From Pseudomonadota bacterium (GTDB lineage Bacteria; Pseudomonadota; Alphaproteobacteria; Rhodospirillales; Rhodospirillaceae), in assembly GCA_023396465.1 (NCBI GenBank), contig JAEWWF010000360.1, positions 1 through 12,589 on the forward strand: a DNA stretch of 12,589 nucleotides. Reading direction: 5' to 3'. The position numbers were made by a program, and so were the translations under genes. This document shows, piece by piece, positions 1 through 8,764 of the stretch (the first letter of the stretch is position 1; each line of letters begins with the position of its first letter). The notes beneath the pieces were generated by a model. It had not been told where the DNA came from, searched no databases, and saw nothing but the letters and a program-made list of their open reading frames with translations.

Positions 1-5
1 CGCGA

Positions 6-1538
<1,533 letters not shown>

Positions 1539-1541
1539 TGG

Positions 1542-1548
1542 CTCCCTC
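1542..1548 (-). promoter_or_regulatory. Ribosome binding site that decides the pccB start
   Basis: On the minus strand GAGGGAG is followed by CCA and the ATG at 1538. The GAGG core therefore sits about 6 nt from the start. This favours the 510-residue PccB over a longer version beginning at 1601. Confidence 0.7.
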
Positions 1549-1607
1549 AACTTGGCGGAGGTCCCACCCGATTTGGCGGGAAAACGGGATAGCACCTTCA
1601 TGCGGTC

Positions 1608-1627
1608 GGCGCCATAGAAAAGGCGCC
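1608..1627. repeat. Perfect hairpin GGCGCC-N8-GGCGCC between atp12 and pccB
   Basis: Two GGCGCC arms flank an 8-nt AT-rich loop, giving a 6-bp perfect stem in RNA from either strand. On the minus strand it lies 69 nt upstream of the pccB ATG and 55 nt after the atp12 stop. No U-run follows on the minus strand (next bases GACCGC), so it is not a standard intrinsic terminator. It could be a leader hairpin, an mRNA-stability element or an operator; the sequence does not say which. Confidence 0.5.
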
Positions 1628-1655
1628 TGAAAGCCGCAGTTTACCTACGATTTTC

Positions 1656-1668
1656 GCAAGATGTTTGC
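1656..1668. promoter_or_regulatory. Possible operator upstream of pccB (GCAA-N5-TTGC)
   Basis: A small inverted repeat GCAA-N5-TTGC lies 118 nt upstream of the pccB start and about 14 nt after the atp12 stop. Alphaproteobacterial pccB genes are known targets of the short-chain acyl-CoA regulator PccR (RamB/ScfR family), whose site is described as two TTTGCAAA-like halves separated by 4 nt. The match here is partial and the spacing is one base off, so this is only a candidate. Confidence 0.2.
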
Positions 1669-1681
1669 TCGTTTGTCGGAC

Positions 1682-2410
1682 TTACGAACCGAGCAGAGAC
1701 AGAAACAGCGCCGCATCGGCAACATCCTTTCGCAGACCTTCCAGACGGGCTGTTGCCTGGGCATCCTCGCCCCACTGCTCGACCTGGAACGCCTCGTCGA
1801 GGTAGGCGGCGGCGAAAGCCGCCTCGGCATCCAGCCGCCCCTCCAGCAGCGCCAACGCCAAGGCCAGCGAACCAAGAGCCGCCGCCGCCGCCTGCAAGGC
1901 CGTCAGCCGCCAGTCGTCCAGCGGCTCCACCGCCAGCCGCAGGGCCTTCAGCGCTGGCTCCGACTGCGCCACCGGCATCAGACCGGCGGTGACGCAAAGG
2001 TCGGCGTCATAGCGGCTGCGGAGCCAATCGAGCACCGGCTGCCAGACCTGCCGTTGCCGGTCCCGCAGCACCGGCTGATCGTCGCTGGCGCGGTAGCACA
2101 GCAGTTCGGTTTCGGCGAACCGCAGCAACTCGTCGATCATCTGCGAACGCATGGCGCCCACCCGGTCGATGGCGGTATTGGCGAGCTGGGTGAGCGACAT
2201 GTCGGCCAGCCGCAGGGTGTCGCCCTGGCTGTTCCACTCCTCGGCGATGGCGGCGGCCAGGGCCTTGGTGGGCACCGCCAGTTGGGCCTTGGAGGGCGTG
2301 CGTACCGGCCGGCCGTCAAGCAGCACGGCATGACCCTGGCCGCTGCCAGCGGGCACCACGGCCGCGGTTTTGTAGAAACGCTTCATGGGGCGGGTTTCAA
2401 GCGAACTCAT
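1682..2410 (-). CDS. ATP12-family F1-ATPase assembly chaperone
   Basis: ATP12 proteins are chaperones that bind the F1 alpha subunit and help assemble the F1 sector of ATP synthase. The family is found in mitochondria and alphaproteobacteria. This copy is 242 residues and shows the typical N-terminal KRFYK (10-14) with LDGRPVRTPS (31-40), the helical middle containing EEWNSQG (57-63), and the conserved EQWGED (211-216), where a functionally important acidic residue of the family lies. No signal peptide or membrane segment is seen, so it should be cytoplasmic. The start at 2410 is preceded by AAGGA about 10 nt upstream. An internal ATG at 2386 (MKRFYK) fits the family equally well but lacks a ribosome site. 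It follows the AsmA gene by 22 nt, so the two are probably co-transcribed. ATP synthase genes are not in the window. Confidence 0.93.
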   Translation of the reverse strand: MSSLETRPMKRFYKTAAVVPAGSGQGHAVLLDGRPVRTPSKAQLAVPTKALAAAIAEEWNSQGDTLRLADMSLTQLANTAIDRVGAMRSQMIDELLRFAETELLCYRASDDQPVLRDRQRQVWQPVLDWLRSRYDADLCVTAGLMPVAQSEPALKALRLAVEPLDDWRLTALQAAAAALGSLALALALLEGRLDAEAAFAAAYLDEAFQVEQWGEDAQATARLEGLRKDVADAALFLSLLGS

Positions 2411-2432
2411 CGGTCTTCTGTCCTTGATACGA

Positions 2433-4505
2433 TCACTGGCCGAACAGGCCCTTCAACGCATTGCCGATACCCTCCACCGGATCGGCCGGCGCTGCCTGGG
2501 CGGGAGGGGCGCCCCCCGGTGCCGGCTCGGTCCGGGCAGCCTCCGGAGTGGCGGCCGGCGCGGCCGACGCCGTTCCCAGCGCCACCTCGCAAGCATTGGA
2601 GTCGCCGGTGGTGCGGTCGATCAGCGTCTCCGCCAGCAGCGACAGGCCGCCCGAGGCGATGGCACCCCCGATCGAGACGGCGGTTCGCGCCGCCCCCAGC
2701 GGATCGATGCCGACGCCGGGCTTCAGGATCGGCCCCTGAATGCGCACCAGATTGGCAAGGTTGGCGGTAGCGATGCCGGTTCCCTCGCGCACCGCCGTCT
2801 TCACGGCCAGGTCCAGGGTCTCGGCCCCCAGATCGATGGTGCCCGACCCGGCGAGGGAGAACTTGGGTGTCTCCACCGCGATGCCCCGATCCGAGGTGGC
2901 GATGCCGTCCTTCAGCGACAGCTTGACCACCCCGCACTGCATGACCGTGTAGCGGTCCTTGGCGGCGAAGGGATTGAGACTGTCGATCAACCGCAGGGCG
3001 ACATCCTGGGTCCATGACTGGATGGCCGCGTTGTCGATGGTGCCGGCGCCAATGGTCACCGTCAGGGCGCCGTCGAGGGTATCCATGATGCCGTGAATGC
3101 TGGTCCCGCGCCCCGACACCGTCACCGCCGCCTCCACCGGCCCGTCCTTGATGGCCCCGCCCTGCCCCACCTGCTCCAGCAGACGGCCCAGCACCACCTC
3201 GCGGGTGGAAAGGTCGAGGGACAGCACCGCTCCTGGTCCGCGCGAGGCATCCAGGGCCCCCACCACGCGCACCGTGCCGCCGCCGACGCCGGCGGTCAGG
3301 GGTTTCAGATCCAGGCGCCGGTTGGCCAGGGAGACACTGCCCGACAGCGGCGAAAGCTCCATCCCGTCGGGCAGCACCAGGGTCTGCACCGCCAGTTCCA
3401 AATCGACATCGGCCAGCCCGAGAAGATCGAGCGGCAGGGGATCGTTGGGGAACAGACGCGCCGCCGGCGCAGGCGCGTCCCCACCAGTGGACGGCCCGAC
3501 GATCTTCGCCAGATCAAGGCGCGGCGACGACAGGTTGCCGGCGACCTGGGGCCGCCCGTCCTTCAGCCCCACCGCCAACCGACCGGCGATGCTGGTATCG
3601 CCCAGAGAGGCCGCCAGATTGTCCACCGTCCAGCCGCCCGCCGTATCGGCGATGCGGCCATCGAAGCGCAGCGGCGGCACGTCGTCGGCCAGGGAGACGC
3701 CGGCCACCGCCGCCAGCGTCTCGGGCTCGGGCGCATCAATGCTCACCTTGAGGTCGGCGCCGGTTCCCGCCAGCGGCTTCGCCAGCGTACCATCCGCCGA
3801 CACCGTAGCCCCGGCGATGCCCACCTTCAGCGCCACCGGATACGGTGCGCCGCCCTCCGTCATCAACGCCGCCAGCGGGCCAAGGCGACCTTCCAGCATG
3901 AAGGCGGCGGCATCCAGCTTGCCCGAACCGGACAGCACCAGCGGCGCCGACCACCCCTCGGCGGCGGCCTCGAAGGCGGCCAGATCGAGGCGGCGGGTGG
4001 AGCCGGCGGTACGGTCGGAGAGCGTGACGACGGCATCCTCGATCCGCACCAGCCGCAGGTCTGGCAGTGCCGTCCGCCCCTGGGAGGCGGTGTCGCCGCC
4101 GGTGCTGGCGGGGGTATCGAGCACCCAGTTGGCGGTGCCGTCCTCCTTGACCTCCAACAGCAGGTCGGCACCCACCAGAACGACGCGATCAATCTTGATC
4201 TCGCCGCGCAGGAGTGGCAGCAGCTCGACCTGCGCCTCCAGGCGGCGGGCCGTCAGCATGTCGGCGCGGGAGCCCCAGGGGGCGTTGGCGACGGCAACGT
4301 CCTCGATGACCACGGCCGGGGTCAGTGAAATCGACAGGTCCATGGGGCCGGCGATGGTCAGCGCCCGCCCGGTGGCGGTTTCCACCTGCTGCTCGATGAT
4401 CCCGCGGTACTGGTTGACATCCACGGTCATCAGCATGGCAACGCCGGCGACGCCCAGCGCCACCACGCCGACGCCAGTGATCTTCACGAGGGTGCTTAGG
4501 CGCAT
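2433..4505 (-). CDS. AsmA-family membrane-anchored periplasmic protein
   Basis: AsmA-like proteins are anchored in the inner membrane with a large beta-rich periplasmic part. The family is linked to outer-membrane biogenesis and, in enterobacterial members, to lipid transport between the membranes. This protein has 690 residues, against 617 for E. coli AsmA. It has one N-terminal membrane helix (about 9-29), then the characteristic AsmA opening with DVNQYRGIIEQQVETATGR (29-47) and repeated beta-strand segments. A second conserved AsmA domain spans about 462-640, including AIQSWTQD and SGTIDLGAETLDL. An Ala/Pro-rich tail (about 644-676) and a short amphipathic end follow. The start at 4505 is fixed by a strong GGAGGAGGA site and by the membrane helix. 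It overlaps the upstream phosphatase stop by 10 nt, indicating coupled translation. The exact substrate cannot be told from sequence. Confidence 0.9.
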   Translation of the reverse strand: MRLSTLVKITGVGVVALGVAGVAMLMTVDVNQYRGIIEQQVETATGRALTIAGPMDLSISLTPAVVIEDVAVANAPWGSRADMLTARRLEAQVELLPLLRGEIKIDRVVLVGADLLLEVKEDGTANWVLDTPASTGGDTASQGRTALPDLRLVRIEDAVVTLSDRTAGSTRRLDLAAFEAAAEGWSAPLVLSGSGKLDAAAFMLEGRLGPLAALMTEGGAPYPVALKVGIAGATVSADGTLAKPLAGTGADLKVSIDAPEPETLAAVAGVSLADDVPPLRFDGRIADTAGGWTVDNLAASLGDTSIAGRLAVGLKDGRPQVAGNLSSPRLDLAKIVGPSTGGDAPAPAARLFPNDPLPLDLLGLADVDLELAVQTLVLPDGMELSPLSGSVSLANRRLDLKPLTAGVGGGTVRVVGALDASRGPGAVLSLDLSTREVVLGRLLEQVGQGGAIKDGPVEAAVTVSGRGTSIHGIMDTLDGALTVTIGAGTIDNAAIQSWTQDVALRLIDSLNPFAAKDRYTVMQCGVVKLSLKDGIATSDRGIAVETPKFSLAGSGTIDLGAETLDLAVKTAVREGTGIATANLANLVRIQGPILKPGVGIDPLGAARTAVSIGGAIASGGLSLLAETLIDRTTGDSNACEVALGTASAAPAATPEAARTEPAPGGAPPAQAAPADPVEGIGNALKGLFGQ

Positions 4506-5200
4506 GGGCTGTCCTCCTCCGCTCCCGTCCACAGACGCAGGGCCGTCTGGAACAGCGATGCATAGTCGTCGATGACCGCGTGAGCACCGGCGTCGTGCAA
4601 TTCCGCCACCGGATGATAGCCCCAGCTCACGCCCACCGCGTGGCAACCGGCGGCGCGGGCCATGGCCATGTCATAGCTGGTATCGCCGACCATGACGGTT
4701 TGCGCGGGCCTCACTCCCGTTTCCGCCATGGCCCGCCGCAGCATGCCGGGGTGCGGCTTGCCGGGATTGCCATCGGCGGTCTGGATCGTGAGGAAGCGCC
4801 CCTCCAGGCCATGGTGGGCCAACATGGTGGCGACGCCCCGGCGGCTCTTGCCGGTGGCGATGCCGAGGAGCACGCCGGCCTCGTCGAAGGCCCGCAATGC
4901 TTCCAGGGCGCCGGGATAGAGGGCTTCCACATGGTCGGGCGCCGCCCGCAGCATGTGGAAGGCCTGCTTGTAGCTCTCCGCGACGGCGCGATGGAGGACG
5001 GGCTCGTGATCAGGGAACAGCGTCGCCACCGCTTCCACCAGTTCCAGCCCCACCACCCGGCGGCAGCGGGCCGGAGGCGGACAGTCGAGGCCGTGGGCAG
5101 CGGCGGCCCGCTCCATGGCGGCGACGATGTTGTGGATGCTGTCGACGAGGGTGCCGTCCACGTCGAGGACGAGGAGGCGAAGGAAGGATGAAGCGGTCAT
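4496..5200 (-). CDS. HAD-IA hydrolase, phosphoglycolate phosphatase-like
   Basis: This is a haloacid-dehalogenase superfamily phosphatase of the Gph type, 234 residues and cytoplasmic. All four HAD motifs are intact. DVDGT (13-17) carries the nucleophile Asp13 and acid/base Asp15, Thr116 lies in IATGK, Lys148 in GKPHPG, and GDTSYD (172-177) supplies Asp173 and Asp177 for Mg2+. An alpha-helical cap lies at about 20-95. The usual substrate in this subfamily is 2-phosphoglycolate, but HAD specificity is hard to read from sequence, so the substrate is inferred only. I chose ATG 5200 because the family begins just before the first HAD motif. A GTG at 5239 would add 13 Arg/His-rich residues and lies at the edge of a possible promoter. 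Downstream genes asmA and atp12 follow closely, so this looks like the first gene of an operon. A HAD gene near atp12 is, as I recall, a common alphaproteobacterial arrangement. Confidence 0.87.
   Translation of the reverse strand: MTASSFLRLLVLDVDGTLVDSIHNIVAAMERAAAAHGLDCPPPARCRRVVGLELVEAVATLFPDHEPVLHRAVAESYKQAFHMLRAAPDHVEALYPGALEALRAFDEAGVLLGIATGKSRRGVATMLAHHGLEGRFLTIQTADGNPGKPHPGMLRRAMAETGVRPAQTVMVGDTSYDMAMARAAGCHAVGVSWGYHPVAELHDAGAHAVIDDYASLFQTALRLWTGAEEDSPCA
4512..4520 (-). promoter_or_regulatory. Strong ribosome binding site of the AsmA gene
   Basis: The minus strand reads GGAGGAGGA followed by 6 nt and the ATG at 4505. It lies inside the last codons of the phosphatase gene. It rules out the in-frame start at 4646, which would add 47 residues translated from the phosphatase coding region. 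Confidence 0.8.
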
Positions 5201-5226
5201 GGCTCTGCGGCGGTGATGGCGATTCC

Positions 5227-5240
5227 GGTGCGTCCGCACC
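5227..5240. repeat. 14-bp palindrome GGTGCG-TC-CGCACC before the phosphatase gene
   Basis: A perfect 6-bp inverted repeat with a 2-nt centre lies 26 nt upstream of the phosphatase ATG at 5200. It sits just downstream of a possible -10 box (5249-5254), where an operator or a 5' leader hairpin would be expected. It also covers the alternative GTG at 5237-5239. Its function is unknown. Confidence 0.4.
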
Positions 5241-5248
5241 TGCCCCCG

Positions 5249-5254
5249 ATCATA
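5249..5254 (-). promoter_or_regulatory. Possible -10 element for the phosphatase-asmA-atp12 operon
   Basis: The minus strand reads TATGAT, five of six matches to the sigma-70 -10 consensus, 49-54 nt upstream of the ATG at 5200. No good TTGACA-like -35 box lies at 16-18 nt. The gap of 114 nt from the preceding gene is the only sizeable one in this part, so a promoter here is plausible but not proven. Confidence 0.3.
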
Positions 5255-5314
5255 GCCGACACCGCCCGCGACCGCCTGGATTTTTGCCTGTCTCCGGACG
5301 GTTTTCGGCCATCC

Positions 5315-8300
5315 TTAGTTGATTGCCGACAGGGCGCCACCCTGGCGCAAACGATCACGATAGTCGGACAGGAAGCTCTGGAAGTTCTCCGCCTGCCGGA
5401 TGCGGTCCGACACGGTGCGGTAGTCGATCACCCCTTCCGCCGGCGAGGCGGTGATGAGGTCGAAGGCATCGCGGTAAGTGGTGTTCTGCATGGCGCCGAG
5501 ATACCGCGACCGCAGGGTGGCCACCGCCGCATCGTCGGCGGCCAGCGTCAGCGCCGTCGCCCAGTCGAGCACGCGGCGGGCCTGGGTGGTGTCCAGGCTG
5601 GCGTTGCGGGCCGGCTCCGGCACCAGTTCCGACAGCGCCTTGGCGGCCTGCTTCCAATCCTGCTTGCGCCAATAAATCTCCGCCCGCAGCAGCTTGGCGT
5701 TTTCGCTTTCGTCGCCCGACAGCAGTTCGATGGCTTCGTCGGTGCGATCCAATTCGGCCAGGGCGCGGGACATCAGTTGGTTGCGCTGACGGTCGAGAGC
5801 TTGCGGCATGTCCGGCGCCCGGGTCATGAGCAGGGCCTTGAGCGCCGATTCCGGGTCATGGTTCAGCAGATGAACCAGCCCGAGACGGCCGCCGATGCGG
5901 GCCCGCTCCACCCCCTGCACGCGGAACTTCACCTGCCGGTCGAGCAACAGGGCGGCCTGATCGAGCAGGTCCATGCTCACCAGGCGGTCGGCGAGGCGGC
6001 GGATCATTTCGTCGCCCTTGGCGCCGGTGGGCGTCAGTTCGCGGAAGTCGTCGAACAGGGCGATGGCGGTGATCGGCGACATGGAATCGGCCGCCCCCTC
6101 CAGATAGAGGCGATCGAAGATCTGCCGCATGGATTCCGCCGCCCGGTCGGATGTCGGCAGCTGCGGGAAATAGCTGGCGGCGATCTTGTAGGTGCGCAGC
6201 GCCTCCGGCCACTTCTGCTCCTCGACGTAAAGACCGCCAAGGCGCATCAGCAGGGTGAACTCGAACGGACCACCGCGCCAGGCGAAGCGCAGGTCCTCCA
6301 GGCCCTTGATGAGTTCCGGCCGGTCCAGCCGCTCCATCTTCGCCAGCAGTTCCAGGCGGTCGCGGGCCGCCTTGGCTCGGTAGAGGCGGCTCTGACCGGC
6401 CTCCACCTCCTCCCACTTCTCGATGGCGGATTCATAGGCGCCGGTGGCTTCGTCCAGGCGGCCTTCCAGATAGCGGATGGCGGCCTGTTCGCCGGGCGTG
6501 TTGAAATCGCTGCGGGCCGCTTCCAGGAAGTTGTGGGCGGCCAGATCGGCGGCGGCGTCCACCGCCGCTTCCGCCGCCTGGAGGGCCAACGGGATCTTCA
6601 CCCGGTCGGGATAGCTGCCGATGACCCGGCCGGTCTGACGCAGGGTGCTCGACTGGAGCGCCGGGTCACCCAGCGCCGCCTGCGAGGCGGCCCGCCAGAA
6701 ATCGGCCTCGTCGACGCCAGCCAGGCTGGGGTGACTGAGATCTTCCACCGCCTCGCCATAGCGGCCCATGAGATAGTTGGCGCCGCCGCGCAGGGCGCGG
6801 AAGGGGGCGGTGTTGACCATCTCCGGCGCCTCGTCCTCCAGCGTGCGCAGCACGCCGATGGCCTCGGCCGCGAACCCATGGGCGAAGTAGAAGCGGGCCA
6901 GTTCCAAACGGGCGCGCTGCTGGCGCTCGCCGGTGGAATCGGCGACCGCCAACTGAAGATCCTGGCGGTTCTTGATGTAATCCTCAGGCGGGCCGCGCAT
7001 CCAGCCGCGGATGTCGTAGACTTGGCTGAGCACGGATTCGTCGCCGACCCGGTTCATCGCCTCCAGCCGGGCGGTATCGCCCGACAACCGCAGGCCGCCG
7101 CCCAGCGCCACGATATCCACACCGTTGCGGGTAGAGGTGGCGGAAACCTTCTCGGTTTTCGGAATGGCGACGACGCCCTGGGCGGTGGCTGGCATCTCGA
7201 CGTCGGGATAGCTGCGCGACGGGAACACGCCGTGGCCGAGCGGAATCACCGGCACCACGAAGAACTGATCGCCGATTTCCGGGTCGAGCACGGTGATGCT
7301 GCGGCCGCCTTCCGTCACCGGCAGGTAGAGGCGCGGACCGACCGGGCTCTGCAACTGCGGCTGGACCTCGATGGCGGTAGCCGGCTTGAGCGGCTGGCGC
7401 ATCAGGTCGACGATCCACAGCAAGCCCTCGCGGCGGACGCTCGGGTTATAGCCCGGCTCCACCACCATGCGGACGATGGTCGAGGCGCGGCTGGGCAGTT
7501 GGTCGATGTGGCTGACGATGCCGGCGCCGAGGCGGCGGAGCAGATTGACGTCCACCTGCTGATGACGGTCGAACACCACCCACATGTAGCCGCCACGACG
7601 GAACACCGCCGCCGCCGTCGGCTCGTTCCACGAGAAGCTGAGGCTGGCGACGCGCGCCTTCTGGCCCGGCGGCAAAGGCTCCACGGCATCGCCGTCGGCG
7701 GGATCCTGCAACTCGGCGGCGGCACGGGCGAGGTCGGCCGCCTCCGCCGCCTTCTGGTCGGCGCTGCCCTGCGCCTGCTGCAACGCCTGCGCCAGCGAGG
7801 TTCCAGGCGACGTGGCCGAGCCGGGCAGCGTCACCTGTGGCGCCGCCGGGTCGGGAGTGGCCGTCGGCGGCGGGGCCGGCACCGGGGCGGCGGCCACCGC
7901 GTCGGCGGGAGCCTGCTGCTGTTCCTCCGGCGTGCGGGCCGGCGGCTGCTGACCGGCGGCCGGAAGCAGGTCGATGACCACCTTGGAGCCACTGGTGAAA
8001 TGACGCACGCGACCGCCCGGCGGCACCGGCACGGCGACGGCCATGCCGGTCTGACGCGCCTCGGTGCCGACGTCGCGCAGCGCCTCCGGCATGGCGGCGC
8101 GGAAAGCCGGCAGGTCGATGGTGGCGGCCCGATCGAACTCAACCACCGCCTTGCCGCCGTTGCTCAGCACGCGGTAGCCGACCGGGCGGTTCCAGTCGAA
8201 CACCACGCGGAAGAAGCCGGGATGCTCGCCGGTACGCACCGGCAGGCGGTTGCCGCTGGCGGCCGGTGCGGTCGCCGGGCGCGGTGCCGGCGCCGCGGCC

Positions 8301-8764
8301 TGGGCCTGCGGCGGCGGGCTCGGTTGAGCAGCGGGAGCCTGGACGCCGCGCCCCATCAGATCGAGCACCACCGAGGTGCCGATGGTGAAGGTGCGCGGCT
8401 CGAACCCACCCTTCAGCGGCAGGGTGACGGTGCGGCCGTCGGGTGACACGCGGGCGGCCCCGACATAGTCGCGCAGGGTCGATGGAATGCGGTCGGCGCC
8501 CGGCCCCACCGGCTGATCGAAGCGGATGATGATCTGCCCGGCGGCGGTCTCGACGTCGTAACGGACGGGGCTGTCCCAATCGAACACGATCCGCCCGTAT
8601 CCATCATGAGTGGCCGCCCGGACACCGGTGGCGGCGTCGGCCGGCACCGGGGCGAGAGCCATGGCCAGCAGCGGCAGCGCCACCATGGCGGCGGCCAGCA
8701 GCCGGCGCAAGGGCACGCGGCGGCGGGTCGGCGGAACGGCGGTGTTGGCGGGCAGACCGGTCAT
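5315..8764 (-). CDS. Large exported protein: three AMIN-like beta modules plus TPR-like solenoid
   Basis: I do not recognise a named gene. The protein has 1149 residues. It starts with a Sec signal peptide: Arg-rich 14-21, hydrophobic 22-41, likely cut after ADA at 42-44. It should therefore be periplasmic. Three related beta modules follow at about 55-138, 182-267 and 369-456. Each has a pattern like VVFDW..P, then a Gly, then (V/I).FD, and ends in a hydrophobic strand with V(V/L)DL or VIDL/IVDL. This resembles AMIN domains, which bind or localise to the cell wall. They are joined by Pro/Ala/Gln-rich linkers (140-180, 268-368). A further beta-rich part (about 460-560) precedes a helical, TPR-like region at about 600-1140, for example the helix pairs around 615-645, 835-865 and 1018-1048. 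The start is coupled to the preceding MotB-like gene by an ATGA overlap. Together with that neighbour, this suggests a periplasmic partner of a flagellar stator or similar cell-wall-anchored complex; that role is inferred. Confidence 0.85.
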   Translation of the reverse strand: MTGLPANTAVPPTRRRVPLRRLLAAAMVALPLLAMALAPVPADAATGVRAATHDGYGRIVFDWDSPVRYDVETAAGQIIIRFDQPVGPGADRIPSTLRDYVGAARVSPDGRTVTLPLKGGFEPRTFTIGTSVVLDLMGRGVQAPAAQPSPPPQAQAAAPAPRPATAPAASGNRLPVRTGEHPGFFRVVFDWNRPVGYRVLSNGGKAVVEFDRAATIDLPAFRAAMPEALRDVGTEARQTGMAVAVPVPPGGRVRHFTSGSKVVIDLLPAAGQQPPARTPEEQQQAPADAVAAAPVPAPPPTATPDPAAPQVTLPGSATSPGTSLAQALQQAQGSADQKAAEAADLARAAAELQDPADGDAVEPLPPGQKARVASLSFSWNEPTAAAVFRRGGYMWVVFDRHQQVDVNLLRRLGAGIVSHIDQLPSRASTIVRMVVEPGYNPSVRREGLLWIVDLMRQPLKPATAIEVQPQLQSPVGPRLYLPVTEGGRSITVLDPEIGDQFFVVPVIPLGHGVFPSRSYPDVEMPATAQGVVAIPKTEKVSATSTRNGVDIVALGGGLRLSGDTARLEAMNRVGDESVLSQVYDIRGWMRGPPEDYIKNRQDLQLAVADSTGERQQRARLELARFYFAHGFAAEAIGVLRTLEDEAPEMVNTAPFRALRGGANYLMGRYGEAVEDLSHPSLAGVDEADFWRAASQAALGDPALQSSTLRQTGRVIGSYPDRVKIPLALQAAEAAVDAAADLAAHNFLEAARSDFNTPGEQAAIRYLEGRLDEATGAYESAIEKWEEVEAGQSRLYRAKAARDRLELLAKMERLDRPELIKGLEDLRFAWRGGPFEFTLLMRLGGLYVEEQKWPEALRTYKIAASYFPQLPTSDRAAESMRQIFDRLYLEGAADSMSPITAIALFDDFRELTPTGAKGDEMIRRLADRLVSMDLLDQAALLLDRQVKFRVQGVERARIGGRLGLVHLLNHDPESALKALLMTRAPDMPQALDRQRNQLMSRALAELDRTDEAIELLSGDESENAKLLRAEIYWRKQDWKQAAKALSELVPEPARNASLDTTQARRVLDWATALTLAADDAAVATLRSRYLGAMQNTTYRDAFDLITASPAEGVIDYRTVSDRIRQAENFQSFLSDYRDRLRQGGALSAIN

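Noticed and set aside
1539..1601. Longer PccB beginning at the ATG at 1601
   Set aside because: No ribosome site precedes it, the added 21 residues are unlike the family, and the start at 1538 gives the normal 510 residues.
4506..4646. Upstream extension of the AsmA gene
   Set aside because: The extra 47 residues are a frame-shifted reading of the phosphatase end. The strong GGAGGAGGA site and the membrane helix place the start at 4505.
5281..5285. T-run as a transcription terminator after the large gene
   Set aside because: The run is on the plus strand. In the minus-strand transcript it would be A-rich, and no stable stem precedes it.
5213..8446. Very long open frame (1077 codons) on the plus strand
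   Set aside because: It is antisense to the large exported protein. That gene has a signal peptide, repeated domains and a coupled start, while the plus-strand product is His/Arg/Gly-rich with no recognisable domain. Such frames arise from GC-biased third positions.
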